From Streptomyces venezuelae (GTDB lineage Bacteria > Actinomycetota > Actinomycetes > Streptomycetales > Streptomycetaceae): DNA of 64,000 nucleotides. The stretch covers positions 3,968,001-4,032,000 of the forward strand of contig NZ_CP029191.1 of assembly GCF_008642335.1 (NCBI RefSeq), written 5' to 3'. The position numbers and the translations under genes are program-made. A model generated the notes under the pieces. The model had not been told where the DNA came from. It did not search any database and saw only the letters and a program-made list of their open reading frames with translations. The first letter of the stretch is position 1, and every line of letters begins with the position of its first letter. This document shows, one piece after another, positions 47,439 to 55,819 of the stretch.

Positions 47439-47898
47439 CGGGCCACCTCCTCCCGTCCGCCGCGCGGACCTCGCCGTGCCCCTCTTTCGTACGGCACGAC
47501 ACTGACAAATAAGCGGGCCCAACTCCGGTTCTGACGCGTCGGTTTTCCGGGGTTTCCGAGGTCGTACGACGAGGCGGGCGCCGGACCACGGTAGGCCTGT
47601 GGGCACCGTCAGCCAATCTGGTTATCCACAGGCGGTGTGGATGACGGGCCCGATGCTGTGGAGAACTCCGCCAAACCTGTGCACGGCCCGGTGGACAGGC
47701 CTGTGAACAAGCCCTCAGCCCGTTCTGGAAACGGCGCCTGACCTGGGCCTTTCCCGTCCACCGGCTGTGCAGAAGAAAAACTTTCCCAGTCGGACCAAGA
47801 TCGCCGCAAACGGCACGTGACGGCGCGCCCGACAGGCGTGCAAGTAAGGGTCCCAATGCCATTGCATCTCTTACCTGTGGAAGATTAGATTGGTGTGC
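47439..47898. other. dnaB-MATE intergenic region, 460 bp, with DnaA boxes
   Basis: No gene. Holds TTATCCACA (47622-47630, plus, perfect), TCATCCACA (minus, 47636-47644), TTCTCCACA (minus, 47657-47665) and TTGTTCACA (minus, about 47702-47710, one mismatch). It also carries the MATE promoter. Confidence 0.6.
47862..47891 (+). promoter_or_regulatory. Leaderless promoter of MATE gene
   Basis: TTGCAT (47862-47867) and TAGATT (47886-47891) with 18-bp spacing, 7 nt before the ATG. Close to the sigma-70 type (HrdB) consensus. Confidence 0.8.
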
Positions 47899-49236
47899 AT
47901 GACACAGGCTCCCGCGGCACCCAAGGCCGCACGGCGAAGGCATGATCGAGAGATCATCGCGCTCGCCGTCCCCGCGTTCGGCGCGCTCGTGGCCGAGCCC
48001 CTTTTCGTGCTCGCCGACAGCGCCATCGTCGGGCACCTGGGCACCGCCCAACTGGCCGGCCTCGGCGTCGCCTCGGCGCTCCTCACCACCGCGGTGAGCA
48101 TCTTCGTCTTCCTCGCGTACGCCACCACGGCCGCCGTCGCCCGTCGGGTCGGCGCCGGGGACCTCCAATCCGCCATCCGGCAGGGCATGGACGGCATCTG
48201 GCTCGCGCTGCTCCTCGGCGCGGCCGTCATCGCGGTCGTCCTGCCCACCGCCCCCGCTCTCGTCGACCTCTTCGGCGCATCCGACACCGCGGCCCCGTAC
48301 GCCGTCACGTATCTGCGCATCTCCTCGCTCGGCATCCCCGCCATGCTCGTCGTGCTCGCCGCGACCGGTGTACTGCGCGGGCTGCAGGACACCAGGACCC
48401 CGCTGTACGTCGCCATCGGCGGCTTCGTAGCGAACGGCGTCCTCAACGTCGGCCTGGTCTACGGCGCGGACCTCGGCATCGCCGGCTCCGCCTGGGGCAC
48501 CGTCATCGCCCAGTGCGGCATGGCCGCCGTGTACCTCTACGTCGTCGTACGCGGCGCCAAGCGCCACGGTGCCTCCCTGCGACCCGACGCCGCCGGGATC
48601 CGGGCCTGTGCACAAGCCGGTGCACCGCTGCTCGTCCGTACGCTCTCGCTGCGCGCCATCCTGATGATCGCGACCGGCGTCGCCGCCCGCCTCGGCGACT
48701 CCGACGTGGCCGCCCACCAGATCGTGCTGTCCCTGTGGAGTTTGCTGGCCTTCGCGCTCGACGCCATCGCCATTGCCGGACAGGCGATCATCGGACGCTA
48801 CCTGGGCGCCGACGATCCTGACGGCGCCCGCGCCGTCTGTCGGCGCATGGTCCAGTGGGGCATCGCGTCGGGGGTCGTCCTCGGCCTGCTGGTCGTCCTC
48901 GCGCGGCCTGTCTTCATCCCGCTCTTCACCGGCGACGGCGACGTCCAGGACGCGGCCCTGCCCGCCCTCGTCGTCATCGCGCTCGCCCAGCCCATCTGCG
49001 GCATCGTCTTCGTCCTGGACGGCGTCCTGATGGGAGCGGGCGACGGCCCGTACCTCGCCTGGGCAATGATCGTCACGCTGGCCGTCTTCACCCCCGTCGC
49101 ACTGCTCGTACCGACCTTCGGCGGTGGCCTGACCGCGCTGTGGGGAGCGATGACGCTGATGATGGCGGTCCGGATGCTGACCCTGTGGCTGCGCTCCCGC
49201 TCCGGCCACTGGCTGGTCACGGGCGCCACGCGCTGA
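47899..49236 (+). CDS. MATE family efflux transporter
   Basis: 445 aa from ATG 47899, twelve hydrophobic helices, DinF-like branch. An Na+- or H+-coupled multidrug/metabolite exporter by family. TTG 47890 and GTG 47893 are in frame just upstream but the promoter geometry favours leaderless ATG 47899. Convergent with rplI. Confidence 0.9.
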   Translation: MTQAPAAPKAARRRHDREIIALAVPAFGALVAEPLFVLADSAIVGHLGTAQLAGLGVASALLTTAVSIFVFLAYATTAAVARRVGAGDLQSAIRQGMDGIWLALLLGAAVIAVVLPTAPALVDLFGASDTAAPYAVTYLRISSLGIPAMLVVLAATGVLRGLQDTRTPLYVAIGGFVANGVLNVGLVYGADLGIAGSAWGTVIAQCGMAAVYLYVVVRGAKRHGASLRPDAAGIRACAQAGAPLLVRTLSLRAILMIATGVAARLGDSDVAAHQIVLSLWSLLAFALDAIAIAGQAIIGRYLGADDPDGARAVCRRMVQWGIASGVVLGLLVVLARPVFIPLFTGDGDVQDAALPALVVIALAQPICGIVFVLDGVLMGAGDGPYLAWAMIVTLAVFTPVALLVPTFGGGLTALWGAMTLMMAVRMLTLWLRSRSGHWLVTGATR

Positions 49237-49289
49237 GGCGGCGGGAGCCGCAGGCCGAGACGCCGAAAGCGGCGGGCGGGGCCACGCTC

Positions 49290-49305
49290 TGTTTCACGTG
49301 AAACA
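49290..49305. other. parS: parS site within a 24-bp palindrome
   Basis: TGTTTCACGTGAAACA, perfect, extended by GCTC/GAGC to 49286-49309, between the MATE gene and rplI. Confidence 0.93.
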
Positions 49306-49329
49306 GAGCCGAGCACCTTGCACGAAGCA

Positions 49330-49363
49330 CGTTGGGCCGCACCCCAAAGGGTGCGGCCCAACG
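49330..49363. terminator. Strong hairpin between MATE and rplI
   Basis: 15-bp perfect arms (CGTTGGGCCGCACCC / GGGTGCGGCCCAACG) with a 4-nt loop, immediately 3' to rplI (stop at 49392, minus). Likely the terminator of the ribosomal operon. Confidence 0.92.
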
Positions 49364-49391
49364 ATTGCTTCAGCTCTGCCAAGCGCAGTGC

Positions 49392-49838
49392 TTAGGCGGA
49401 GACGACCTCGACGTTGACCTTCGCGGCAACCTCGGGGTGCAGACGCACGGACGTCGCGTGGGCGCCCAGGGTCTTGATCGGCGCGCCCAGCTCGACACGG
49501 CGCTTGTCGACCTTCGGTCCACCGGCAGCCTCGATCGCCGAAGCGATGTCGGCCGGGGTGACGGAACCGAAGAGACGACCGGCGTCGCCGGAGCGGACGG
49601 CCAGGCGGACCTTGACGCCCTCGAGCTGGGCCTTGATCTCGTTGGCCTGCTCGATGGTCGCGATCTCGTGGATCTTGCGAGCACGACGGATCTGCTCGAC
49701 GTCCTTCTCGCCACCCTTGGTCCAGCGGATCGCGAAGTTCCGCGGGATCAGGTAGTTGCGGGCGTAGCCGTCCTTGACGTCTACGACCTCGCCGGCGGCG
49801 CCGAGGCCGGAGACCTCGTGGGTGAGGATGATCTTCAT
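49392..49838 (-). CDS. rplI: 50S ribosomal protein L9
   Basis: 148 aa. N-terminal [19 protein letters not shown], long central helix, C-terminal RNA-binding domain. Last gene of rpsF-ssb-rpsR-rplI, 18 bp after rpsR. Confidence 0.97.
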   Translation of the reverse strand: MKIILTHEVSGLGAAGEVVDVKDGYARNYLIPRNFAIRWTKGGEKDVEQIRRARKIHEIATIEQANEIKAQLEGVKVRLAVRSGDAGRLFGSVTPADIASAIEAAGGPKVDKRRVELGAPIKTLGAHATSVRLHPEVAAKVNVEVVSA

Positions 49839-49856
49839 TAGTCGGTCACCCTTCCC

Positions 49857-50093
49857 TTATCGCGCGGTGGACGTGTAGGGCAGCAGCGCCATCTCACGGC
49901 TGTTCTTCACGGCCGTGGCGACGTCACGCTGGTGCTGCGTGCAGTTGCCGGTCACGCGGCGGGCACGGATCTTGCCGCGGTCGGAAATGAACTTCCGCAG
50001 CATGTTCGTGTCCTTGTAGTCCACGTACGTGACCTTGTCCTTGCAGAAAGCGCAGACCTTCTTCTTAGGCTTGCGCACAGGCGGCTTCGCCAT
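49857..50093 (-). CDS. rpsR: 30S ribosomal protein S18, zinc-type
   Basis: 78 aa. Contains Cys14, Cys17, Cys51 and His54, so it is the zinc-binding (C+) form; streptomycetes usually have a second, Zur-controlled C- copy elsewhere. It sits between ssb and rplI. Confidence 0.96.
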   Translation of the reverse strand: MAKPPVRKPKKKVCAFCKDKVTYVDYKDTNMLRKFISDRGKIRARRVTGNCTQHQRDVATAVKNSREMALLPYTSTAR

Positions 50094-50166
50094 GGTGTTT
50101 CTCCTGTGTGATCAAGAAGTGGGGTTACGGCCCACCCTCGGCCCGGAGGCCGGAAAGCCGTGAGGC

Positions 50167-50763
50167 TTAGAAGGGGGGCTCGTCCGAGTAGCCGCCACCG
50201 GAGCCGCCGGAGCTTCCGCCCCAGCCGCCACCGCCGCCGCCCTGCTGCTGGCCGCCGCCGGCCGGCGCACCGGTCGCCCAGGGGTCGTCGGCGGGAGCAC
50301 CGCCGCCACCCTGCTGCTGACCGCCGCCGGAGCCACCGCCCCAGCCGCCGCCCTGCTGGCCGCCGCCACCGCCGCCGTAACCGCCCTGGCCGCCTCGACC
50401 GGTGGTCTTGGTGACCTTGGCCGTGGCGTTCTTCAGGCTGGCGCCGACTTCCTCGACGTCCAGCTCGTAGACCGTGCGCTTGATGCCCTCACGGTCCTCG
50501 TAGGACCGCTGCTTCAGCCGGCCCTGCACGATGACGCGCATGCCTCGCTGGAGCGACTCCGCGACGTTCTCCGCCGCCTGACGCCAGACCGAGCAGGTGA
50601 GGAAGAGGCTCTCGCCGTCCTTCCACTCGTTCGTCTGACGGTCGAAGGTGCGGGGGGTGGACGCGACACGGAACTTCGCGACCGCCGCACCGGAGGGGGT
50701 GAAGCGCAGCTCGGGGTCGTCGACAAGATTGCCGACGACCGTGATGACGGTCTCGCCTGCCAT
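50167..50763 (-). CDS. ssb: Single-stranded DNA-binding protein SsbA
   Basis: 198 aa. OB-fold over residues 1-110, then a long Gly/Gln-rich region with GGGQQ repeats and the acidic tip DEPPF for partner proteins. Located between rpsF and rpsR, as in the essential SSB of Streptomyces. The Gly-rich linker is very repetitive at DNA level. Confidence 0.95.
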   Translation of the reverse strand: MAGETVITVVGNLVDDPELRFTPSGAAVAKFRVASTPRTFDRQTNEWKDGESLFLTCSVWRQAAENVAESLQRGMRVIVQGRLKQRSYEDREGIKRTVYELDVEEVGASLKNATAKVTKTTGRGGQGGYGGGGGGQQGGGWGGGSGGGQQQGGGGAPADDPWATGAPAGGGQQQGGGGGGWGGSSGGSGGGYSDEPPF

Positions 50764-50842
50764 GGGGGAACCTCTCGGCGGGTTTGCTGCTGGCTGCTTG
50801 TTGCTGCTACTCGATTCCCGGGGTGCTGCTGAGCTGGAAGGC

Positions 50843-51133
50843 TCAGTGCATCTCGGGACGGAGGACCTTGGTCCGGAGGACCGACTCGTTCAGGTTCATC
50901 TGTCGGTCGAGCTCCTTGACGACCGCAGGCTCGGCCTGCAGGTCGATGACCGAGTAGATGCCCTCGGGCTTCTTCTTGATCTCGTAGGACAGACGACGAC
51001 GGCCCCAGGTGTCGACCTTCTCGACCTTTCCGTTGCCCTCACGGACGACGGAGAGGAAGTTCTCGATCAGCGGGGAGACAGCGCGCTCCTCGAGATCGGG
51101 GTCGAGGATGACCATCACTTCGTAGTGACGCAT
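50843..51133 (-). CDS. rpsF: 30S ribosomal protein S6
   Basis: 96 aa from ATG 51133, preceded by AAAGGAGGTGG, which decides this start over an ATG further upstream. [17 protein letters not shown] is typical S6. First gene of the ribosomal/ssb operon; 79 bp to ssb. Pairs with S18 in the 30S platform. Confidence 0.97.
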   Translation of the reverse strand: MRHYEVMVILDPDLEERAVSPLIENFLSVVREGNGKVEKVDTWGRRRLSYEIKKKPEGIYSVIDLQAEPAVVKELDRQMNLNESVLRTKVLRPEMH

Positions 51134-51399
51134 GTGGAACCCACCTCCTTTGGACTCAGCGGCCACGGTCGTTCCGTGGCAGGAGGGTCGTGATGCGTAC
51201 GCAACGGTATCGGCCGCCACTGACAATCGACTCCCGCGAGCGGGGGTTCATGTCGTGGCCAGGGCAGACACCGGTGCAGACGGTACAGAGTACCCGCACC
51301 GAGGCTTCCGGTTGAAATCCGGCGGGGGACGGGCAGAATCTGTACACATCGGGTGTCTATGGCGCTACGATGCGCCGCCTTCCGCAGGAGGTGCCTCTC

Positions 51400-51714
51400 A
51401 TGGCACAGGTAATGCGACCGAACACCGACACTTCCCTCTTCGCCACGGACGGCAAGGCCCATCCGCTCCAGGACGCGCTCGTCGGCGTGACCCTGGTGCT
51501 CGGGGTGATCGCCTTCGTGACGGCGATGTTCCACAACCTCCACCTGATCAGCTCGTGGACGGGCCTGGTCGGGATCGCCACGGGCGCGTACGGCCAGTTC
51601 ATCTCGGTGACGACGCGTGAACGCTTCGGCCTGATCCTGGGGCTCGGAGCCGCCGCGGTCGGCTTCTTCCTGGGCATGGCTCACGGCGGTCTCTTCGGCG
51701 GCGTCGTCGGCTGA
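51400..51714 (+). CDS. Small membrane protein
   Basis: 104 aa from ATG 51400, with AGGAGGTG just upstream; an ATG at 51370 overlaps the Shine-Dalgarno. Three hydrophobic segments (about 32-54, 60-76, 84-102). Conserved position beside rpsF in Streptomyces (as I recall); function not known. Divergent from rpsF. Confidence 0.82.
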   Translation: MAQVMRPNTDTSLFATDGKAHPLQDALVGVTLVLGVIAFVTAMFHNLHLISSWTGLVGIATGAYGQFISVTTRERFGLILGLGAAAVGFFLGMAHGGLFGGVVG

Positions 51715-51863
51715 CGCCCTCGCGGCGCACCCCGGTCGCACACGCGGCCGGGGCCTTAGTTCCGTACGCCCAGACGGGTCGCTCGGCAGGGCGCAGTAGG
51801 CTTCGGCGCGAGAGCCGGAGCCCCTGTACCCATGGGGACACACCAGCCCGAGGAGCGCCCCGA

Positions 51864-52985
51864 ATGAGTCTGACCCTGAGGACCATCAGTCGCGAGCAGC
51901 ATCTGGCGTATATCCAGACACTGCCGTCGGCGAGTCATTGCCAGGTCCCGGCATGGGCTGACGTGAAGAGCGAATGGCGCTCGGAGAACCTGGGTTGGTT
52001 CGACGACAGGACCGGTCACCTGGTCGGCGTTGGCCTGGTGCTCTACCGACAGCTGCCCAAGCTCAAGCGTTATCTCGCGTACCTCCCCGAGGGCCCGGTC
52101 ATCAACTGGTACGCCCCGAACCTCGACGAGTGGCTGCAGCCGATGCTGGCGCATCTGAAGCAGCAGGGCGCCTTCTCCGTGAAGATGGGTCCGCCGGTCG
52201 TGATCCGTCGCTGGGACGCTCCGGCGATCAAGGCGGGCATCCAGAACCCCGACGTGAAGCGGCTGCGGGACACCGAGGCCACGCACATCGAGCCGCGTGC
52301 CTTCGAGGTCTCCGACCGGCTGCGCCGGATGGGCTGGCAGCAGGGCGAGGACGGCGGCGCCGGCTTCGGTGACGTCCAGCCCCGCTTCGTCTTCCAGGTG
52401 CCGCTGGCCAACCGCTCCCTGGACGAGGTCCAGAAGGGCTTCAACCAGCTGTGGCGGCGCAACATCAAGAAGGCCGAGAAGGCGGGCGTGGAGGTCGTCC
52501 AGGGCGGCTACCACGACCTTCCCGAGTGGCAGCGTCTCTACGAGATCACCGCGGTGCGCGACAAGTTCCGCCCGCGGCCGCTCGGCTACTTCCAGCAGAT
52601 GTGGCAGGCCCTCAACTCCGAGGACCCGAACCGCATGCGGCTGTACTTCGCGCGGCACAACGGCGTGAACCTGTCGGCCGCCACGATGCTCGTCGTCGGC
52701 GGGCACGTCTGGTACTCCTACGGCGCCTCGGACAACATCGGGCGCGAGGTCAGGCCCTCGAACGCGATGCAGTGGCGGATGCTCCGCGACGCGTACGCGA
52801 TGGGTGCCACCGTCTATGACCTGCGCGGCATCTCCGACTCCCTGGACGAGACCGACCACCTCTTCGGCCTGATCCAGTTCAAGGTCGGCACCGGTGGCGA
52901 GGCCGCCGAGTACATCGGCGAGTGGGACTTCCCGCTCAACAAGCTGCTGCACAAGGCGCTGGACATCTACATGTCGCGCCGCTGA
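51864..52985 (+). CDS. femX: FemX-like aminoacyltransferase (peptidoglycan cross-bridge)
   Basis: 373 aa Fem/FmhB family: two GNAT-like halves and the coiled-coil arm in the middle (residues about 180-230, QLWRRNIKKAEKAGVEV). FemX in Streptomyces adds the first Gly to the pentapeptide of lipid II. It ends 64 bp before the Alr-like gene. Confidence 0.9.
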   Translation: MSLTLRTISREQHLAYIQTLPSASHCQVPAWADVKSEWRSENLGWFDDRTGHLVGVGLVLYRQLPKLKRYLAYLPEGPVINWYAPNLDEWLQPMLAHLKQQGAFSVKMGPPVVIRRWDAPAIKAGIQNPDVKRLRDTEATHIEPRAFEVSDRLRRMGWQQGEDGGAGFGDVQPRFVFQVPLANRSLDEVQKGFNQLWRRNIKKAEKAGVEVVQGGYHDLPEWQRLYEITAVRDKFRPRPLGYFQQMWQALNSEDPNRMRLYFARHNGVNLSAATMLVVGGHVWYSYGASDNIGREVRPSNAMQWRMLRDAYAMGATVYDLRGISDSLDETDHLFGLIQFKVGTGGEAAEYIGEWDFPLNKLLHKALDIYMSRR

Positions 52986-53049
52986 TCCCGCACAATTTCC
53001 TTCCACAACTCTGATACACCGCAGACACGAAAGGTTCCGGGATCCAGCC

Positions 53050-54081
53050 ATGGCGCTCACGCTCTATGTCGACACCGCGCGCTGGCGGGCACACCAGAAG
53101 CACATGCTGGAGCAGTTCCCGGGCATCGTCCCGGTCTGCAAGGGCAACGGCTACGGCTTCGGTCATGAGCGCCTCGCCGAAGAAGCCACGCGCTTCGGCT
53201 CCGACGTGCTCGCCGTGGGCACCACCTATGAGGCCGCGCGGATCAAGGACTGGTTCAGCGGCGACCTGCTGGTCCTGACCCCGTTCCGGCGGGGCGAGGA
53301 GCCGGTTCCGCTGCCCGACCGCGTCATCCGTTCCGTGTCGTCGATCGACGGCGTGCACGGCCTCGTGGGCGCCCGCGTCGTCATCGAGGTCATGTCCTCG
53401 ATGAAGCGCCACGGCGTCAGCGAGCAGGAGCTTCCGCAGCTGCACGCCGCCATCGAGGACGTACGCCTCGAAGGCTTCGCGATCCACCTGCCGCTGGACC
53501 GCACCGACGGCTCCGACGCCGTCGAGGAGGTCATCGGCTGGATGGACCGCCTGCGCGCGGCCCGCCTGCCGCTGCACACGATGTTCGTCAGCCACCTCAA
53601 GGCGGGTGAACTGGCGCGCCTGCAGCAGCAGTTCCCGCAGACGCGGTTCCGTGCCCGCATCGGCACGAACCTCTGGCTCGGCGATCACGAGGCCACCGAG
53701 TACCGCGGTGCCGTCCTGGACGTCACCGCCGTCGCCAAGGGCGACCGCTTCGGCTATCGCCAGCAGAAGGCCGCGTCCGACGGCTGGCTGGTCGTCGTGG
53801 CGGGCGGCACCTCGCACGGTGTGGGCCTGGAGGCCCCGAAGGCGCTGCACGGCATGATGCCGCGGGCCAAGGGCGTGGCGCGGGCGGGTCTCGCGACCGT
53901 CAACCGCAACCTGTCGCCGTTCGTCTGGGCGGGCAAGCAGCGCTGGTTCGCGGAGCCGCCGCACATGCAGGTCTCGATCCTCTTCGTGCCCTCGGACGCG
54001 CCGGAGCCGAAGGTCGGCGAGGAGCTGGTGGCGCATCTGCGGCACACCACCACGCAGTTCGACCGGATCATCGACCGCTGA
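53050..54081 (+). CDS. Alanine racemase-like PLP protein
   Basis: 343 aa fold-type III PLP protein. Lys31 in VCKGNGYGFG is the PLP lysine and Tyr236 in GDRFGY aligns with the second catalytic base of Alr (VSYG). The Alr GYADG segment is altered to GGTSHG. Shorter than typical Alr; usually annotated alanine racemase, but activity on Ala is not certain. Next to femX, so a role in cell-wall precursors is plausible. Confidence 0.82.
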   Translation: MALTLYVDTARWRAHQKHMLEQFPGIVPVCKGNGYGFGHERLAEEATRFGSDVLAVGTTYEAARIKDWFSGDLLVLTPFRRGEEPVPLPDRVIRSVSSIDGVHGLVGARVVIEVMSSMKRHGVSEQELPQLHAAIEDVRLEGFAIHLPLDRTDGSDAVEEVIGWMDRLRAARLPLHTMFVSHLKAGELARLQQQFPQTRFRARIGTNLWLGDHEATEYRGAVLDVTAVAKGDRFGYRQQKAASDGWLVVVAGGTSHGVGLEAPKALHGMMPRAKGVARAGLATVNRNLSPFVWAGKQRWFAEPPHMQVSILFVPSDAPEPKVGEELVAHLRHTTTQFDRIIDR

Positions 54082-54097
54082 GGCGGATCGATCCAGC

Positions 54098-54140
54098 GCG
54101 GAAGGGCCGGTACGAGGACGCTTCGTACCGGCCCTTCCGC
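54098..54140. terminator. Terminator after Alr-like gene
   Basis: 18-bp perfect arms (54098-54115 with 54123-54140), 7-nt loop, between the convergent Alr-like and GT87 genes. Confidence 0.93.
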
Positions 54141-54155
54141 GTGTGCGCACACTCC

Positions 54156-55682
54156 TCAGCGCGGCATGTCGGCCGCTGATCCCCACTTCACGGCGGGGCC
54201 CTCCACGGTGTGCAGGGCGGCCCGGGGCCGATTCCCCGCGGTGCCCAGCACGAAGACGTCCCGCGAGCCGTCCAGGACGCCCCCTGAGGGGTCGTCATCC
54301 CCGGCCAGCCGCACCACGTCCCGCTCGGGCAGCAGAATGTCGCGCACCACCACGGCGCACAGATACAGCGTGCCCAGGAGGTGCACGACGATGGCGAGCT
54401 GGTACCCCTCGGTCGGGAGCCCCTTGTGGGCGTCTCCGCTCGTCGTGTACGCCAGGTAGAGCCAGATCCCGAGGAAGTACGCGACCTCGCACGCCTGCCA
54501 GATCAGGAAGTCGCGCCAGCGCGGCCGGGCGAGAGCGGCGAGAGGGATCAGCCACAGGACGTACTGCGGCGAGTAGACCTTGTTGGTCAGGATGAAGGCC
54601 GCGACCACCAGGAAGGCCAGCTGTACGAAGCGCGGACGTCGTGGCGCGGTGAGCCCCAGGGCGCCGACGCCCATGCAGGCGAGCAGCATCAGCGCGGTGG
54701 CCAGGGTGTTGGCCGTGTCGGTGCTCAACGGCGAGTCCATCCGCTGGGAGAGGATCAGCCAGAAGGACCCGAAGTCGACGCCGCGTTCCTGGCTGAACGT
54801 GTAGAACTTCGACCATCCGTCGTTCGCGAGCAGCATCACCGGCAGGTTCACGACCAGCCAGGCGCCCACCGTGCCCAGCAGCGCGGTGCCGAACGCCCGC
54901 CATCTGCCCGCGCGCCAGCACAGGATCAGCAGCGGCCCCAGGATGAGCACCGGATACAGCTTGGCGGCCGTGGCGAGCCCGAGGAGCACACCGAAGGCGA
55001 CAGGGCGCGAGCGTGACCACATCAGCATCGCGGCGGCCGTGAGGGCCACGGCGAGCAGGTCCCAGTTGATGGTGGCGGTCAGCGCGAAGGCCGGCGCGAG
55101 GGCGACGAGGAGGCCGTCCCAGGGGCGGCGCCGGTGGGTGCGGGCGACGCACACGGCGATGACCGCGGTGCAGGCCATCAGTATCCCGGCGTTGACCATC
55201 CAGTAGATCTTCTCCTGGTGCTGGATGGATCCGCTGCCGGGCGTCACCCAGGACGCCATCTCCATGAACACGCCGGTGAGCACCGGGTACTCGAGGTACT
55301 CCATGTCGCCGGGCAGCCGGTCGAAGTACGGCACCAGACCGTCGGCGAAGCCGCGTCCCTGATAGAGGTGCGGGATGTCGGAGTAGCACGCGTGCGTGTA
55401 CTGCGAGCTGGCACCGAAGAACCAGGCGCCGTTGTAGCACGGCATCTTCTGGATCATCCCGAGCGCGAACATGCCGAGCGCGACGAGGGCGATGGTGCGC
55501 ACGGGGGTCCACCAGGACGCCGCGAACAGCACTCTCCGGCCGACCGGGCCGCCCACCAGCTCGCTGCCGGACCGGGCGACCTCGTCCTCTCTCGTGGGAC
55601 GTACCGGCTCCTGCTCCTGCGGGCTCACAGGCTCGTACGCGCTCGTGCGCGGCGTCTCTGCGCTGGGGTCTGCACTGGGCAT
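54156..55682 (-). CDS. GT87 (DUF2029) family membrane glycosyltransferase
   Basis: 508 aa from ATG 55682 (ATG 55691 possible), about ten membrane helices. Polyprenyl-phosphate-dependent mannosyltransferase-like GT87 is the family; the acceptor is unknown. Ends 17 bp before the terminator. A parS site lies upstream. Confidence 0.82.
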   Translation of the reverse strand: MPSADPSAETPRTSAYEPVSPQEQEPVRPTREDEVARSGSELVGGPVGRRVLFAASWWTPVRTIALVALGMFALGMIQKMPCYNGAWFFGASSQYTHACYSDIPHLYQGRGFADGLVPYFDRLPGDMEYLEYPVLTGVFMEMASWVTPGSGSIQHQEKIYWMVNAGILMACTAVIAVCVARTHRRRPWDGLLVALAPAFALTATINWDLLAVALTAAAMLMWSRSRPVAFGVLLGLATAAKLYPVLILGPLLILCWRAGRWRAFGTALLGTVGAWLVVNLPVMLLANDGWSKFYTFSQERGVDFGSFWLILSQRMDSPLSTDTANTLATALMLLACMGVGALGLTAPRRPRFVQLAFLVVAAFILTNKVYSPQYVLWLIPLAALARPRWRDFLIWQACEVAYFLGIWLYLAYTTSGDAHKGLPTEGYQLAIVVHLLGTLYLCAVVVRDILLPERDVVRLAGDDDPSGGVLDGSRDVFVLGTAGNRPRAALHTVEGPAVKWGSAADMPR

Positions 55683-55751
55683 GCCCGCCATCCTGCCGTA
55701 CGCGACTGGGAACGCGGAGAGGGCCGCCGCACCCACCGGTGCGACGACCCT

Positions 55752-55767
55752 CGTTTCACGTGAAACA
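55752..55767. other. parS: parS site
   Basis: CGTTTCACGTGAAACA, one mismatch at the first base, between the GT87 gene start and the PBP stop. Confidence 0.88.
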
Positions 55768-55819
55768 TCTGCGGGGGAGCGCCCCCGGCGGCCCGCCGGG
55801 ACGTCCCGGCGACCTCGGA

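Noticed and set aside
50250..50420. Repeat array in ssb as possible CRISPR or mobile element
   Set aside because: It is the Gly/Gln-rich coding linker of SSB; no spacer structure.
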